A stretch of 64,000 nt of DNA from Sphingobacterium endophyticum (GCF_009733535.1 NZ_SMMI01000007.1:124001-188000), one strand, 5' to 3'. Shown: positions 38,464 to 48,566, counted from the stretch's first letter. Numbers and translations are program-made. The notes: a model not told the origin generated them from the sequence alone.

Positions 38464-39321
38464 ATGAAATTAATTAGATACGGAGAATCAGGGCAAGAGA
38501 AGATCGGTGTAAATATCGATGGGACAAATTATGATGTTTCAGCATTTGGTGGTGACTATAATGAGGAGTTTTTTGCTGATAACGGCTTGGAGCGTTTAGA
38601 GGAATTTGTAAAGGCAAATGATGGTAAACTGATCGAAGTGCCAAATGGTACACGGTTAGGAGCTCCATTTACAAGACCATCAAAGATTGTTTGTATTGGT
38701 TTAAATTATAAAGACCATGCTGCGGAAACTGGAGCACAGATTCCAGCTGAGCCCATAATTTTTATGAAATCTACAACAGCATTAATTGGTCCGAATGATG
38801 AAGTCATGATTCCAAGAAATTCGGTAAAGACCGATTGGGAGGTAGAATTTTGCATTGTTATTGGCAAAAAAGCAAGTTATGTAGAAGAATCTGATGCTTT
38901 GGATTATGTTGCTGGGTATGTTTTGCACAATGATGTATCCGAGCGAGAGTTCCAAATTGAGCGAGGTGGTACCTGGGATAAGGGAAAGGGTTGTGATACC
39001 TTCGCGCCGATGGGGCCATACATGACCACAGCTGATGAAATACCTGATATCAATAATGTAAAACTTTGGCTGAAAGTTAATGGAAAAGAATACCAAAACG
39101 GGAATACTTCCAATTTAATTTTCAATGTTCCATTTGTAGTATCTTATGTTTCTCAGTTTATGACATTACTACCTGGAGATGTAATTTCTACAGGAACACC
39201 TGCAGGAGTTGGATTAGGCTTCAATCCTCCAATTTATCTGCAAGCGGGGGATGTAATTGAGTTGGGAGCAGATTATTTAGGTGAGCAACGCCAAGAGGTT
39301 GTTGCATTCAAAAAAGGATAA
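38464..39321 (+). CDS. Fumarylacetoacetate hydrolase-family protein (candidate 2,4-diketo-3-deoxy-L-fuconate hydrolase)
   Basis: 285 aa. An N-terminal cap is followed by the FAH domain with KIVCIGLNYKDHAAE, the metal ligands in WEVEFCIVIGKKA (Glu) and LHNDVSEREFQ (Asp), the WDKGKGCDTFAPMGPY block and TGTPAGVG. Family members cleave C-C bonds of diketo acids using Mg or Mn. In this operon the substrate would be the diketo product of the preceding SDR, giving pyruvate and L-lactate from L-fucose (or glycolate from D-arabinose). Confidence 0.87.
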   Translation: MKLIRYGESGQEKIGVNIDGTNYDVSAFGGDYNEEFFADNGLERLEEFVKANDGKLIEVPNGTRLGAPFTRPSKIVCIGLNYKDHAAETGAQIPAEPIIFMKSTTALIGPNDEVMIPRNSVKTDWEVEFCIVIGKKASYVEESDALDYVAGYVLHNDVSEREFQIERGGTWDKGKGCDTFAPMGPYMTTADEIPDINNVKLWLKVNGKEYQNGNTSNLIFNVPFVVSYVSQFMTLLPGDVISTGTPAGVGLGFNPPIYLQAGDVIELGADYLGEQRQEVVAFKKG

Positions 39322-39330
39322 TTACTCACT

Positions 39331-40161
39331 ATGAGAATAGATACTCATCAGCATTTTTGGTTATATAATCCAGTGAAAGATGCCTGGATTACGGATGAAA
39401 TGTCGGCAATTCAGCGTAATTTTTTACCTAATGATATTTCATGGACATTGAAACAACAGGGATTTGATGGAGTTGTTGCTGTTCAAGCAGACCAATCTCC
39501 CCAAGAAACCCAGTTTTTGCTTGAACTATCTCAAGCCTACGCTATGATAAAAGGAATAGTAGGGTGGGTTGATTTAAGATCAGAACATATTGATGAGTAT
39601 CTCGACGATTATTCCAAGCATGCCGTCATTAAAGGATTTAGACATGTAATTGAAGGAGAGGATGATCCTGATTTTCTTTATAGAGATGAATTTTTAAGGG
39701 GAATTGCTTCCTTAACGAAGCATAAGTATACCTATGATTTATTAATCCGTCCTAGACATTATGCCAGTACGCTGAAATGTGTTGAAGCCAATCCGAAGCA
39801 AGCTTTTGTTTTGGATCATATTGCAAAACCGCCGATTAAAACACAGGAATTTTCTGAATGGGCAAAATTTATTGAGGATCTGTCATCCTATTCCAATGTA
39901 CATTGTAAAATTTCTGGATTAGGAACGGAAGCGGATTGGAAACATTGGAAGCTGGATCACTTTACCGAGTATCTAGATCATGTTATAGCTTGTTTTGGTA
40001 AGGATAGATTGATGTTTGGTTCAGATTGGCCAGTTTGTTTATTGGCGGGGAGCTATGAAGATGCATTAAAGATCGTAGAGCATCGTTTAGGAGATTTTAA
40101 TGAGGATGAACTTAAAGGATTTTGGGGGAATAATGCCGTGAAATTCTATGGCTTAAAATAG
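39331..40161 (+). CDS. Amidohydrolase (candidate L-fuconolactonase)
   Basis: 276 aa TIM-barrel of the amidohydrolase 2 (COG3618) family. RIDTHQHFW carries the first metal-binding His pair, GVVAVQADQS and VGWVDLRS follow, KGFRHVIEGEDDPDFL, VLDHIAKPPI and FGSDWPVC supply the remaining ligands. The family hydrolyses sugar lactones and the group includes L-fuconolactonase. It would open the lactone made by the following SDR. Nine-nt gap to the FAH gene. Confidence 0.88.
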   Translation: MRIDTHQHFWLYNPVKDAWITDEMSAIQRNFLPNDISWTLKQQGFDGVVAVQADQSPQETQFLLELSQAYAMIKGIVGWVDLRSEHIDEYLDDYSKHAVIKGFRHVIEGEDDPDFLYRDEFLRGIASLTKHKYTYDLLIRPRHYASTLKCVEANPKQAFVLDHIAKPPIKTQEFSEWAKFIEDLSSYSNVHCKISGLGTEADWKHWKLDHFTEYLDHVIACFGKDRLMFGSDWPVCLLAGSYEDALKIVEHRLGDFNEDELKGFWGNNAVKFYGLK

Positions 40162-40166
40162 TTTTT

Positions 40167-40955
40167 ATGAATCTAAATTTAAAAGATAAAGTTGTTTTGG
40201 TTACTGGTGGTGCCAAGGGTATAGGAAGAGGTATTGTGGAATTGCTAGCAACAGAAGGAGCTATTCCGGTAATTATCGGTCGAAAACAACATGACAATGT
40301 GGTTGTGGAAGAAGAATTGAACGCAAAGGGTTTAAAATCCATTGCTGTTCAAGCGGAATTAACCAATCCTGAGGATTGTAAAAAAGCGGTAGATGAGGTA
40401 TTGGCAAAGTTGGGAAGGATTGACGCATTAGTAAATAATGCTGGTCTAAATGATGGGGTTAGCTTGGAAAGTGGTAATTACGATGCTTTTGTTAAATCCT
40501 TACACAATAGTTTGATCCATTACTACCTGATGGCACATTATTGTTTACCGGAATTGAAAAAGAATAAGGGGAACATATTGAATATTACCTCTAAAACAGC
40601 TGAAACAGGTCAGGGTGGGACATCAGGTTATGCCGCATCGAACGGTGGAAGAAATGCTTTGACGAGAGAATGGGCTGTTGAGCTATTGCCATACAGCATT
40701 CGAGTTAATGCTATTGTCGTAGCCGAAAGCATGACCCCGCAATATGAATCTTGGATTCAAACTATTGCCAACCCTGAAGACACTTTGAAGAAAATTACCA
40801 GCAGAATTCCATTGGAAAATAGAATGACATCGGTAGAAGAGATTGCTAATATGGCAGTTTTCTTACTATCGGATCGATCAAGCCACACCACCGGTCAGTT
40901 GATCCATGTGGATGGGGGGTATGTTCATTTAGATCGAGCTTTAATTAATGACTAG
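40167..40955 (+). CDS. SDR oxidoreductase (candidate L-fucose dehydrogenase)
   Basis: 262 aa short-chain dehydrogenase. The motif TGGAKGIGRGIV (about 12-23) is followed by IIGRKQHD, NNAG, the catalytic Ser in ITSKTAETG and the YAASNGG active-site Tyr. The usual Lys after Tyr is replaced: YAASNGGRNALTRE has Asn where YxxxK expects Lys, so catalytic competence needs checking. It is the last gene of the operon and would oxidise the free sugar to its lactone. A terminator follows. Confidence 0.82.
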   Translation: MNLNLKDKVVLVTGGAKGIGRGIVELLATEGAIPVIIGRKQHDNVVVEEELNAKGLKSIAVQAELTNPEDCKKAVDEVLAKLGRIDALVNNAGLNDGVSLESGNYDAFVKSLHNSLIHYYLMAHYCLPELKKNKGNILNITSKTAETGQGGTSGYAASNGGRNALTREWAVELLPYSIRVNAIVVAESMTPQYESWIQTIANPEDTLKKITSRIPLENRMTSVEEIANMAVFLLSDRSSHTTGQLIHVDGGYVHLDRALIND

Positions 40956-40986
40956 AAATTATTTGTAATCAACCTTTAGTAAATTC

Positions 40987-41020
40987 AAAAAGCTGCTTTT
41001 AATTAAGCAGCTTTTTTTTA
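40987..41020 (+). terminator. Terminator of the non-phosphorylating sugar operon
   Basis: AAAAAGCTGCTT (40987-40998) and AAGCAGCTTTTT (41005-41016) form a perfect 12-bp stem with a 6-nt loop and a T run. Confidence 0.88.
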
Positions 41021-41157
41021 TTCATGATTTGTTACAAAACAAAAAATAATCTTGTTGATCGTTGTTTGCTAGTGAATAACCTCATTTTCTCGGTCTGCCC
41101 ATTTTTTAGATTGAATTACAATAATTTTCTTAAAAATAATACTGATTAATTTTGATA

Positions 41158-41169
41158 TTAAACGATTAA
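41158..41169. promoter_or_regulatory. LacI-type operator candidate 1
   Basis: TTAAACGATTAA differs by one base from the perfect palindrome at 41257 and has the central CG typical of LacI/PurR operators. Confidence 0.5.
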
Positions 41170-41256
41170 GCATTAAAATTGTGTCATTATAAACTTAAAA
41201 GTCAGAGCAATTTTTTTAAATCGAAATTTACCAGTAATTGTTTCAAAACAATTAGC

Positions 41257-41268
41257 TTAATCGATTAA
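41257..41268. promoter_or_regulatory. LacI-type operator candidate 2
   Basis: TTAATCGATTAA, a perfect 12-bp palindrome with central CG, 90 nt upstream of the GH172 start and just before a -7-like TTAATTTG at 41276. The regulator is probably the LacI protein at the end of the same operon. The rest of the 402-bp gap holds the upstream terminator and nothing else I recognise. Confidence 0.6.
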
Positions 41269-41357
41269 AGCAAATTTAATTTGCGTGTTAGAAATAGGTT
41301 TTGACGAATATTTAATTCGAAAAGAAACTCTTTGAATAATCAACTAATCAATAAATC

Positions 41358-42524
41358 ATGAAAATAAAATTATTATTAGCCTCCCTATTGCTCTGTAGCA
41401 GCAGTATTGCCCAGCAGAAGCCTCAATTTAATGGTATTGATATGAATTTGGGGAACCTGTCGAAGCTTTCAAATGCGAAGACGAGATCCATTAGCCCGGA
41501 GAATTTTACTGGAGAAAAGGGTAAAGGAGGAATGGCAGATCCTGCAAAGCAGGCCGGGCAGAAGAATGTTGCCAATGCTCATCATGCCTCACGAGAATTA
41601 GGAGTTGGTTGGAAAGTTAATCCATATATTATCATAGCTCCAGGTGAGACTTTCACGATGGCAGAAATAAATGAATCCGGTGTAATTCAACATATGTGGA
41701 TGACTCCAACAGGAAATTGGAACCATACGATTTTCAGGATTTATTGGGATGGTGAATCGACAGCCTCTGTGGAATCACCTGTAGGTCCATTTTTTGGAAT
41801 GGCTTGGAATAGGTTTGCCCCAATGAATTCATTAGCGATGACAGTAAATCCTGGTAGTGCATTTAATTCTTATTGGAAAATGCCATTTCGAAAAAGCTGT
41901 AAAATCACCATGGAAAATATTTCGGGAGAACCAATGAATCTATATTATCAAATAGATTACGCGGTTACGGATGTTCCGGAGGATGAAGCCTATTTTCATG
42001 CACAATATCGGAGATCAAATCCTACCCAAGGGTCATTACATACTATTATTGATGGAATTAAAGGAAAAGGGCAGTATGTAGGAACCTATTTAGCTGTCGG
42101 TGTAAACAACATTGGTTGGTGGGGAGAAGGTGAGATTAAATTCTTTATGGATGGGGATAAGGATTATGCTACGATTGTTGGGACTGGACTTGAGGATTAT
42201 TTTTGCGGTTCTTATAATTTTGAGAATAAAGCAACGAGACAATATCAAGAATATTCCACACCTTATGCAGGATTACACCAAGTCTTAAGACCAGATGGTG
42301 TTTATGAGTCACAAGCTCGATTTGGAATGTACAGGTGGCATATCATGGATCCAGTAAGGTTTGAGGGGGATTTGAAAGTCACCATTCAAGATTTAGGCTG
42401 GAGATCGGAAGGTCGTTATCTACCTCAGAAATCAGATATGATTTCAGTTGCCTATTGGTATCAAGCAGAACCACATAATAAGTTTCCAAATTTACCCTCT
42501 AAGAACGATTTAGAAGTAAACTAA
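41358..42524 (+). CDS. Glycoside hydrolase family 172 (DUF2961) enzyme
   Basis: 388 aa with a signal peptide (cleavage near SSIAQ). DUF2961 double jelly-roll pattern: ENFTGEKGKGGMA, GWKVNPYIIIAPGETFTMAEI, GVIQHMWMTP, VESPVGPFFG, and the likely active-site stretch WWGEGEIKFFMDGD followed by GTGLEDYF, with two glutamates about 20 residues apart as in characterised GH172 enzymes. Known activities are alpha-D-fructofuranosidase/difructose dianhydride synthase and alpha-D-arabinofuranosidase. With FucI and an AraB-like kinase downstream, D-arabinofuranosidase is the more attractive reading here. Periplasmic or secreted; first gene of the operon. Confidence 0.85.
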   Translation: MKIKLLLASLLLCSSSIAQQKPQFNGIDMNLGNLSKLSNAKTRSISPENFTGEKGKGGMADPAKQAGQKNVANAHHASRELGVGWKVNPYIIIAPGETFTMAEINESGVIQHMWMTPTGNWNHTIFRIYWDGESTASVESPVGPFFGMAWNRFAPMNSLAMTVNPGSAFNSYWKMPFRKSCKITMENISGEPMNLYYQIDYAVTDVPEDEAYFHAQYRRSNPTQGSLHTIIDGIKGKGQYVGTYLAVGVNNIGWWGEGEIKFFMDGDKDYATIVGTGLEDYFCGSYNFENKATRQYQEYSTPYAGLHQVLRPDGVYESQARFGMYRWHIMDPVRFEGDLKVTIQDLGWRSEGRYLPQKSDMISVAYWYQAEPHNKFPNLPSKNDLEVN

Positions 42525-42529
42525 ATTTT

Positions 42530-43774
42530 ATGAAAAGACAATTAGCATATGGATTAATGGTTGGTTCAATAGCATTATTGGTAACATCCTGTCAAGAATC
42601 CAAGAAAATGGGGAACTCAAACCAAGATACAGTGAATACAAATTATAAGGAAGGACAATTTGGTTATGATCTACAGTTCCTTCAGAAGTACGATAGTGTT
42701 TTAATCCTGAGTAATGAGAGTGGTTTGGGACAAATTTTAGTCTCAGCAAAATATCAGGGTAAAGTATTTACCTCTACTGCAGATGGCCCCGATGGCAAAA
42801 GTTTTGGTTGGGTAAATTACAAAGCATTTAATGCGCCTACGGATCCACATATGAATGCCTATGGAGGAGAGGATAGATTGTGGTTAGGACCAGAAGGCGG
42901 CCCCTTTTCACTCTATTTCGAAAATGGAAAGGAAATGGTTTATGATAATTGGAAGACGCCTGAGGCTATCGATACCGAATCTTGGAACCTGGTTTCAGCG
43001 GATGGTAGTTCAGCCAAAATGGAAAAGATTACAGAATTAAAAAACTATGCAGGAACGGTGCTTCACATAAAACTGAACCGAGATATTAAGATGTTAAGTA
43101 ACAGTCAAATTGAATCGGATTTAGGCATAGAATTAAACGAGAGCATAAAAACTGTCGGGTTTAGCACCAATAACATCATTATAAACATTGGAAAGGATGC
43201 TTGGACAAAGGAAACAGGTGCTCCATGCTTATGGAGTTTGGATATGTTCATGCCCTCAGATAGCACGGTAATATTAGTTCCCTATGATCAATCTGCAAAG
43301 GGTAAAATAGCGACCACAGATTATTTTGGAGAGATCGACAAAAGCCGCATTAGTATGAAGGATGGTGTACTTTATTTTAAAGCTGACGGAAAGTCAAGGG
43401 GAAAACTTGGTTTGTCGCCATTTCGGGCAAAAACGATAGCAGGAAGTTATGATCTGTCAAATGGAATTTTGACAGTGACTAAATTCGAAGTAGATTCCAG
43501 CAAGACTTATCTGAATCAGGAATGGACCACTAAAAAGGATCCTTTTACAGGTGATGCGGTCAATGCCTATAATGATGGGCCATTAACCGACGGAGGGCAG
43601 ATGGGGCCATTTTATGAAATTGAGAGTGTTTCTCCAGCGGCCTTCTTGAAGCCTACAGAGAAATTAGAGCATTCCCATCAAGTTTACCATTTCATTGGAG
43701 ATAAAGAACAGGTATCCTTGTTGTTAAATAAGTTATTTAACATAACAGTTCAAGATATTCAATCCGCATTTTAA
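42530..43774 (+). CDS. DUF6786-like lipoprotein
   Basis: 414 aa. Lipoprotein signal with lipobox VTSC (Cys about residue 21). The mature chain is beta-rich, with [44 protein letters not shown], and [25 protein letters not shown], which I associate with the DUF6786 family of galactose mutarotase-like folds seen in Bacteroidota glycan loci. No catalytic role is established. Five-nt gap to the GH172 gene. Possibly binds or epimerises the released sugar at the outer membrane. Confidence 0.7.
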   Translation: MKRQLAYGLMVGSIALLVTSCQESKKMGNSNQDTVNTNYKEGQFGYDLQFLQKYDSVLILSNESGLGQILVSAKYQGKVFTSTADGPDGKSFGWVNYKAFNAPTDPHMNAYGGEDRLWLGPEGGPFSLYFENGKEMVYDNWKTPEAIDTESWNLVSADGSSAKMEKITELKNYAGTVLHIKLNRDIKMLSNSQIESDLGIELNESIKTVGFSTNNIIINIGKDAWTKETGAPCLWSLDMFMPSDSTVILVPYDQSAKGKIATTDYFGEIDKSRISMKDGVLYFKADGKSRGKLGLSPFRAKTIAGSYDLSNGILTVTKFEVDSSKTYLNQEWTTKKDPFTGDAVNAYNDGPLTDGGQMGPFYEIESVSPAAFLKPTEKLEHSHQVYHFIGDKEQVSLLLNKLFNITVQDIQSAF

Positions 43775-43785
43775 AACCTATCAAC

Positions 43786-45549
43786 ATGAGCAAATATCCA
43801 AAAATCGGTATTAGACCCATCATTGATGGCCGCTGGGGCGGCATCAGGGAATCATTGGAAGACACGACCATGAATATGGCAAGGGCAGTTGCCAGATTAT
43901 ATGAATCAGAACTAAAGTATCCAGATGGAAGTTCTGTTCAATGTGTAATAGCTGACAGTTGTATTGGAGGGGTTGTAGAAGCGGCAGATTGCCAAGAGAA
44001 ATTTGATTTGGAAAATGTTGGTGTTTCGTTATCGGTGACACCATGCTGGTGTTATGGTTCTGAAACAATGGATATGGATACTAAAAGACCAAAAGCTATT
44101 TGGGGATTTAATGGTACTGAAAGGCCAGGAGCTGTTTATTTAGCTGCAACAGTTGCGGCACATAATCAAAAGGGTCTGCCTGTCTTTAGTATATATGGGC
44201 ATGATGTTCAAGATATGGGCGATCCACAAGTACCAAATGATGTAAAGGATAAGTTGCTGTCCTTTGGGAGAGCAGGCTTGGCTGTGTCGATCCTTCATGG
44301 AAAGAGTTATTTGGCAATAGGTTCAGTATCTATGGGGATTGTAGGTTCCATAGTGAATGCTGAGTTTTTCCAGGAATATTTGGGTATGCGAAATGAATAT
44401 GTTGATTCATCAGAAGTACTTCGAAGAATTCAGTTAGGGATTTTTGATGAAGAAGAGTTTCAGAGGGCATTAAAATGGACGAAAAAATATTGTAAAGAAG
44501 GGGCAGATTATAATCAGGAGCATAAGATCAAGAGTAGAAAAGAGAAGGATGAAGACTGGGAGTTCGTTGTAAAGATGACGATTATTATTCGGGATCTTAT
44601 GGTTGGAAATCCGAAATTAAAAGAGATGGGGTTTGCAGAAGAAGCTATGGGGCATCATGCCTTTATTTCTGGATTTCAGGGGCAAAGACAGTGGACGGAT
44701 TTTTTACCGAATGGTGATTTTTCAGAGGCTATTTTAAATTCATCCTTTGATTGGAATGGTATACGAAAACCCTACATGGTAGCGACTGAAAACGACTCCT
44801 TAAATGGTATTTCCATGGCCTTCAATTATCTTTTGACCAATACTGCGCAGATTTTTGCTGATGTGAGGACATATTGGTCAGCAGAAGCGGTAAAAAGGGT
44901 AAGTGGGTGGAAACCGACAGGTGAGGCAAAGAATGGCTTTATTCATTTAATTAATTCAGGTTCGGCGACATTGGATGGCACAGGGCAGCAATCGGATCAA
45001 GGGAAGCCGGTTATGAAGCCATTTTGGGAGATAACAAAAAAAGAATCGGAGGCTTGTCTGAAAGCTACGACCTGGTATCCGGCTAATAGGGATTACTTCA
45101 GAGGAGGGGGCTATTCATCAAACTTTTTAACAAAGGGAGGGATGGCCGTTACGATGTGTCGTATTAATTTGATAAAAGGTTTAGGTCCGGTCCTTCAAAT
45201 TGCTGAAGGTTATACAGTTGATATTCCTGAGAAAGTTCATAAGGTATTAGATGATCGGACTGATAAAACATGGCCTACTACATGGTTTGTTCCGGTTTTA
45301 ACAGGTGAGGGGGCATTCAAGGATGTCTATTCTGTAATGTCAAATTGGGGTTCAAACCATGGTGCTATTAGCTATGGACATATAGGCCACGACCTGATTA
45401 CCATGGCATCCATGCTGCGTATTCCAGTTTGTATGCATAATGTATCCAGTGATCGAGTATTCAGACCGGCCACTTGGGCAGCATTTGGGATGAATCCTGA
45501 AGGATCGGATTACAGAGCATGTGAAGTTTTCGGACCACTTTATAAGTAA
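43786..45549 (+). CDS. fucI: L-fucose isomerase (also D-arabinose isomerase)
   Basis: 587 aa, normal for FucI. Converts L-fucose to L-fuculose, and D-arabinose to D-ribulose, with Mn. [19 protein letters not shown] at the start; the metal and catalytic residues are Glu in [12 protein letters not shown], Asp in IFADVRTYW and His in YGHIGHD. The C-terminal [22 protein letters not shown] is intact. It is followed by a permease and a kinase but no class II aldolase, so the phosphorylated product may not be L-fuculose 1-phosphate. Confidence 0.96.
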   Translation: MSKYPKIGIRPIIDGRWGGIRESLEDTTMNMARAVARLYESELKYPDGSSVQCVIADSCIGGVVEAADCQEKFDLENVGVSLSVTPCWCYGSETMDMDTKRPKAIWGFNGTERPGAVYLAATVAAHNQKGLPVFSIYGHDVQDMGDPQVPNDVKDKLLSFGRAGLAVSILHGKSYLAIGSVSMGIVGSIVNAEFFQEYLGMRNEYVDSSEVLRRIQLGIFDEEEFQRALKWTKKYCKEGADYNQEHKIKSRKEKDEDWEFVVKMTIIIRDLMVGNPKLKEMGFAEEAMGHHAFISGFQGQRQWTDFLPNGDFSEAILNSSFDWNGIRKPYMVATENDSLNGISMAFNYLLTNTAQIFADVRTYWSAEAVKRVSGWKPTGEAKNGFIHLINSGSATLDGTGQQSDQGKPVMKPFWEITKKESEACLKATTWYPANRDYFRGGGYSSNFLTKGGMAVTMCRINLIKGLGPVLQIAEGYTVDIPEKVHKVLDDRTDKTWPTTWFVPVLTGEGAFKDVYSVMSNWGSNHGAISYGHIGHDLITMASMLRIPVCMHNVSSDRVFRPATWAAFGMNPEGSDYRACEVFGPLYK

Positions 45550-45553
45550 GCTT

Positions 45554-46888
45554 ATGGACACAAAGAAGAAATCGCTTTTTCGCGACGATGAAGGAAATTA
45601 TCTATTAGTTCCATTCTTATTTATCTGTAGCCTGTTTTTACTATGGGGTTTTGCACATGGCTTTTTGGATGTGCTCGATAAGCATTTTCAAGATCTGTTG
45701 CATGTATCCAAAGCACAATCCGGATTTGTTCAGTTTTCACTTTATATTGGATATTTGGCGATGGCCATTCCTGCCGGCCTATTTATTAAAAAACATGGCT
45801 ATCAGAAAGGCATTGTTTTAGGGTTGACCTTATTTGCAGCAGGAGCATTTATGTTCTATCCGGCGGCAAAATTGGCTTCATTCATTCCTTTCTTAACAGC
45901 CCTCTTTGTTATTGCCTGTGGTTTAGCTTTTCTAGAAACCGCTGCAAACCCATACTCCATTGTACTAGGTTCAAAAGAGGGAGCTGCAAGAAGAATTAAT
46001 ATTTCGCAATCATTTAATGGATTGGGATGGATATTAGGACCTTTGATTGGTGGATTAATGATTTTCGGGACACAAGCCGAAGGTGAGCATGATAAATTTG
46101 ATTCATTGGTAAAGCCATACATTGGAATTGGGTGTGTGGTTATATTGGTAATCATAGTTTTTTTAATCATAAAGCTTCCAGAAATTAAGGAAAAAAAAGA
46201 AGCTGGAGAGAATGATGAGAATCCACCAATGCGTAATTTGTTAAAACATCCTGTATTTATTTTTGCGGTAATTGCACAATTTCTATATGTGGCCGCTCAG
46301 ACAGGAACAAATTCCTTTTTTATAAACTATGTAATTGACGCTATTCATGACTTAAAGACTCCAATTTCCAACATCATGAGTAATTTGGGGACGTTCGGGG
46401 AGTTTTTTATGCCTAAAAATGACGAACAAGCTGCTTCACTTATTTTAGCAATTGGAGGTATGGGGGCATTTTGGATCGGTCGATTGACGGGTTCATACCT
46501 CATGAAATTTATTGCTCCGCATAAACTTTTAGGTTTTTATGCTATCATGAATGTTATATTAAACATTTTGGTTTTCATGAATTTGGGCTGGATATCTGTC
46601 TTCGCTTTGTTTTTCTCGTATTTCTTTATGTCGATTATGTTTCCTACCATTTTTGCACTGGGAATTAACAATCTTGGTACATTGACTAAAAAGGGATCTT
46701 CCTTTTTAGTCATGGCTGTTGCAGGAGGAGCATTTTGCCCTCCATTGATGGGGTTAATTGCAGACCATAGTTCAATGGCAACTGGATTTATAATCCCTGT
46801 TCTTTGTTATGTTGTCATTGCTGTATTTGCTATATGGGGAGTTGGAAAAGTTGAGGGGAATCTCGATATGTCAAATCCTGTACACTAA
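45554..46888 (+). CDS. fucP: FucP-family sugar permease, copy 2
   Basis: 444 aa MFS symporter with about 12 spans. LLWGFAHGFLDVLDKHFQ, YLAMAIPAGLFIKKHGYQKG, ETAANPYSIVLG and ARRINISQSFNGLGW are FHS/FucP motifs. A charged loop (about 215-235, with EIKEKKEAGENDENPP) separates the halves. The ATG at 45554, four bases after the fucI stop, was chosen; the longer frame would overlap fucI. It is only moderately similar to copy 1 by eye, so the two permeases may differ in substrate. Confidence 0.88.
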   Translation: MDTKKKSLFRDDEGNYLLVPFLFICSLFLLWGFAHGFLDVLDKHFQDLLHVSKAQSGFVQFSLYIGYLAMAIPAGLFIKKHGYQKGIVLGLTLFAAGAFMFYPAAKLASFIPFLTALFVIACGLAFLETAANPYSIVLGSKEGAARRINISQSFNGLGWILGPLIGGLMIFGTQAEGEHDKFDSLVKPYIGIGCVVILVIIVFLIIKLPEIKEKKEAGENDENPPMRNLLKHPVFIFAVIAQFLYVAAQTGTNSFFINYVIDAIHDLKTPISNIMSNLGTFGEFFMPKNDEQAASLILAIGGMGAFWIGRLTGSYLMKFIAPHKLLGFYAIMNVILNILVFMNLGWISVFALFFSYFFMSIMFPTIFALGINNLGTLTKKGSSFLVMAVAGGAFCPPLMGLIADHSSMATGFIIPVLCYVVIAVFAIWGVGKVEGNLDMSNPVH

Positions 46889-46901
46889 AAAATAAGAATT
46901 C

Positions 46902-48566
46902 ATGGAACAAGAGTATGTAATAGGCGTAGATTTTGGGACAGATTCTGCTAGGGCGATTATAGTTGACACGAAAAATGGGGACTTAATTAGTTCTGCAGTA
47001 TCTTATTTCAAGCGCTGGAAGGAAGGTAAATATTGTAATCCGAAACAAAATATATTCCGACAGCATCCATTAGATTATATAGAAAGTCTAGAGGATTGTT
47101 TAAAGGAGAGTTTAAAGAATATTAGTGAAGAAAAAAGATTAAGAGTTCGAGCAATATCCATTGATTCTACGGGTTCAACGCCAGTAGCTATTGATAAAAA
47201 GGGTAGACCATTAGCTCTAACAGCTCGTTTTTCAGAAAATCCAAATGCGATGTTTTTCCTATGGAAAGACCATAGTTCAGTGAAGGAGGTAGAGGAAATT
47301 AATGAGAAAGCATTGGATTTTGAGATTAACTATCTCAGTTATTGCGGGGGAGCCTATTCGTCAGAATGGTTTTGGTCAAAGTTGCTTTATTTGGTGAGGA
47401 ATGATCATGAAGTTTTTCAAGAATCATATTCTTGGATTGAGCAGAGCGATTGGTTACCTTATTTATTGACAGGTATGGAAGATGCGGACCAAATTAAACG
47501 CAACGTTTGTGCCGCTGGTCACAAAGCGTTATGGTCGCAAGAATTAGGCGGCTATCCGCCTTCTGAATTCTTTATGCATTTAGATCCAAAATTGGATCGA
47601 ATTTATCAGACTATATCGAAGGAGGTCTATACTGCAGACCAAATTGTAGGACAGTTAAGCAAGGAATGGAGAGAGGTATTAGGACTTCCTCAGGAGGTGT
47701 TAATTGGAGTTGGAGCTATTGATGCGCATGTAGGAGCAATAGGCGCTCAAATTCAACCTGGTTATATGTGTAAAGTTATGGGTACCTCCACTTGTGATAT
47801 GATGGTGATCGATAGAAAAATGCTTGGCGATAAATTGATTCAAGGAATTTGTGGACAGGTTCAAGGGTCTATTGTTCCCGAATTCATTGGTTTGGAGGCT
47901 GGACAATCTGCTTTTGGAGATGTCTATAATTGGTTGAAGAACTTGCTGTTGTGGCCAATTGGGAATAACATGAAAGGTATTGCATCATCGGGTAGTCAGG
48001 CCGTTCTTGAACTAAAAGAAGAGCTTGAGCAAAATTTACTTTCAAATCTTTCCGAATTGGCGAAGCAACAGCCTGTAGGAATTGATTCCGAACTAGCATT
48101 GGATTGGTTTAACGGAAGACGAACTCCAAATGTAGATCCAATAGTAACAGCAGGCTTGATTAATTTAAAACTTGCCACAGGACCAGTTCAAATCTTTCAA
48201 GCCTTGGTAGAGGCTACCTGCTTTGGGTCTAGAGCAATTGTGGAACATGTTGAAGCACAGGGAGTGGTTATTGAAGGGGTAATTGGTATCGGTGGGATTG
48301 CTAAAAAATCGGATTACGTAATGCAGACTTTAGCTGATATTCTGCAAAGGCCTATTAAAGTGCATCGATCAGAAGAAACATGTGCGATGGGAGCGAGTAT
48401 GCTTGCTGCAACTGCGTCAGGGATTTATGATAACCTCGAGGAAGCCATGGATAAAATGGGGTCAGGTTTTGAAAAGATGTATTCCCCTTGTTTAGAAAAA
48501 AAAGAACTATATGACTTGCGCTTTAAAAAATATCAAGATTTAGGGAGTGCTATTGCAAAGATTTAA
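46902..48566 (+). CDS. Ribulokinase-like FGGY carbohydrate kinase (AraB-type)
   Basis: 554 aa, the AraB length. Phosphate-binding GVDFGTDSARAIIVD (about 8-22), IDSTGSTPVAID, GAIDAHVGAIGAQ, MGTSTCDM and the adenosine-site GIGGIAKKSDYVMQ are all present. AraB phosphorylates L-ribulose and also D-ribulose; true FucK proteins are a different, shorter subgroup. Beside FucI this suggests D-arabinose to D-ribulose to D-ribulose 5-phosphate, which feeds the pentose phosphate pathway directly. Use as an L-fuculokinase cannot be excluded. Confidence 0.88.
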   Translation: MEQEYVIGVDFGTDSARAIIVDTKNGDLISSAVSYFKRWKEGKYCNPKQNIFRQHPLDYIESLEDCLKESLKNISEEKRLRVRAISIDSTGSTPVAIDKKGRPLALTARFSENPNAMFFLWKDHSSVKEVEEINEKALDFEINYLSYCGGAYSSEWFWSKLLYLVRNDHEVFQESYSWIEQSDWLPYLLTGMEDADQIKRNVCAAGHKALWSQELGGYPPSEFFMHLDPKLDRIYQTISKEVYTADQIVGQLSKEWREVLGLPQEVLIGVGAIDAHVGAIGAQIQPGYMCKVMGTSTCDMMVIDRKMLGDKLIQGICGQVQGSIVPEFIGLEAGQSAFGDVYNWLKNLLLWPIGNNMKGIASSGSQAVLELKEELEQNLLSNLSELAKQQPVGIDSELALDWFNGRRTPNVDPIVTAGLINLKLATGPVQIFQALVEATCFGSRAIVEHVEAQGVVIEGVIGIGGIAKKSDYVMQTLADILQRPIKVHRSEETCAMGASMLAATASGIYDNLEEAMDKMGSGFEKMYSPCLEKKELYDLRFKKYQDLGSAIAKI

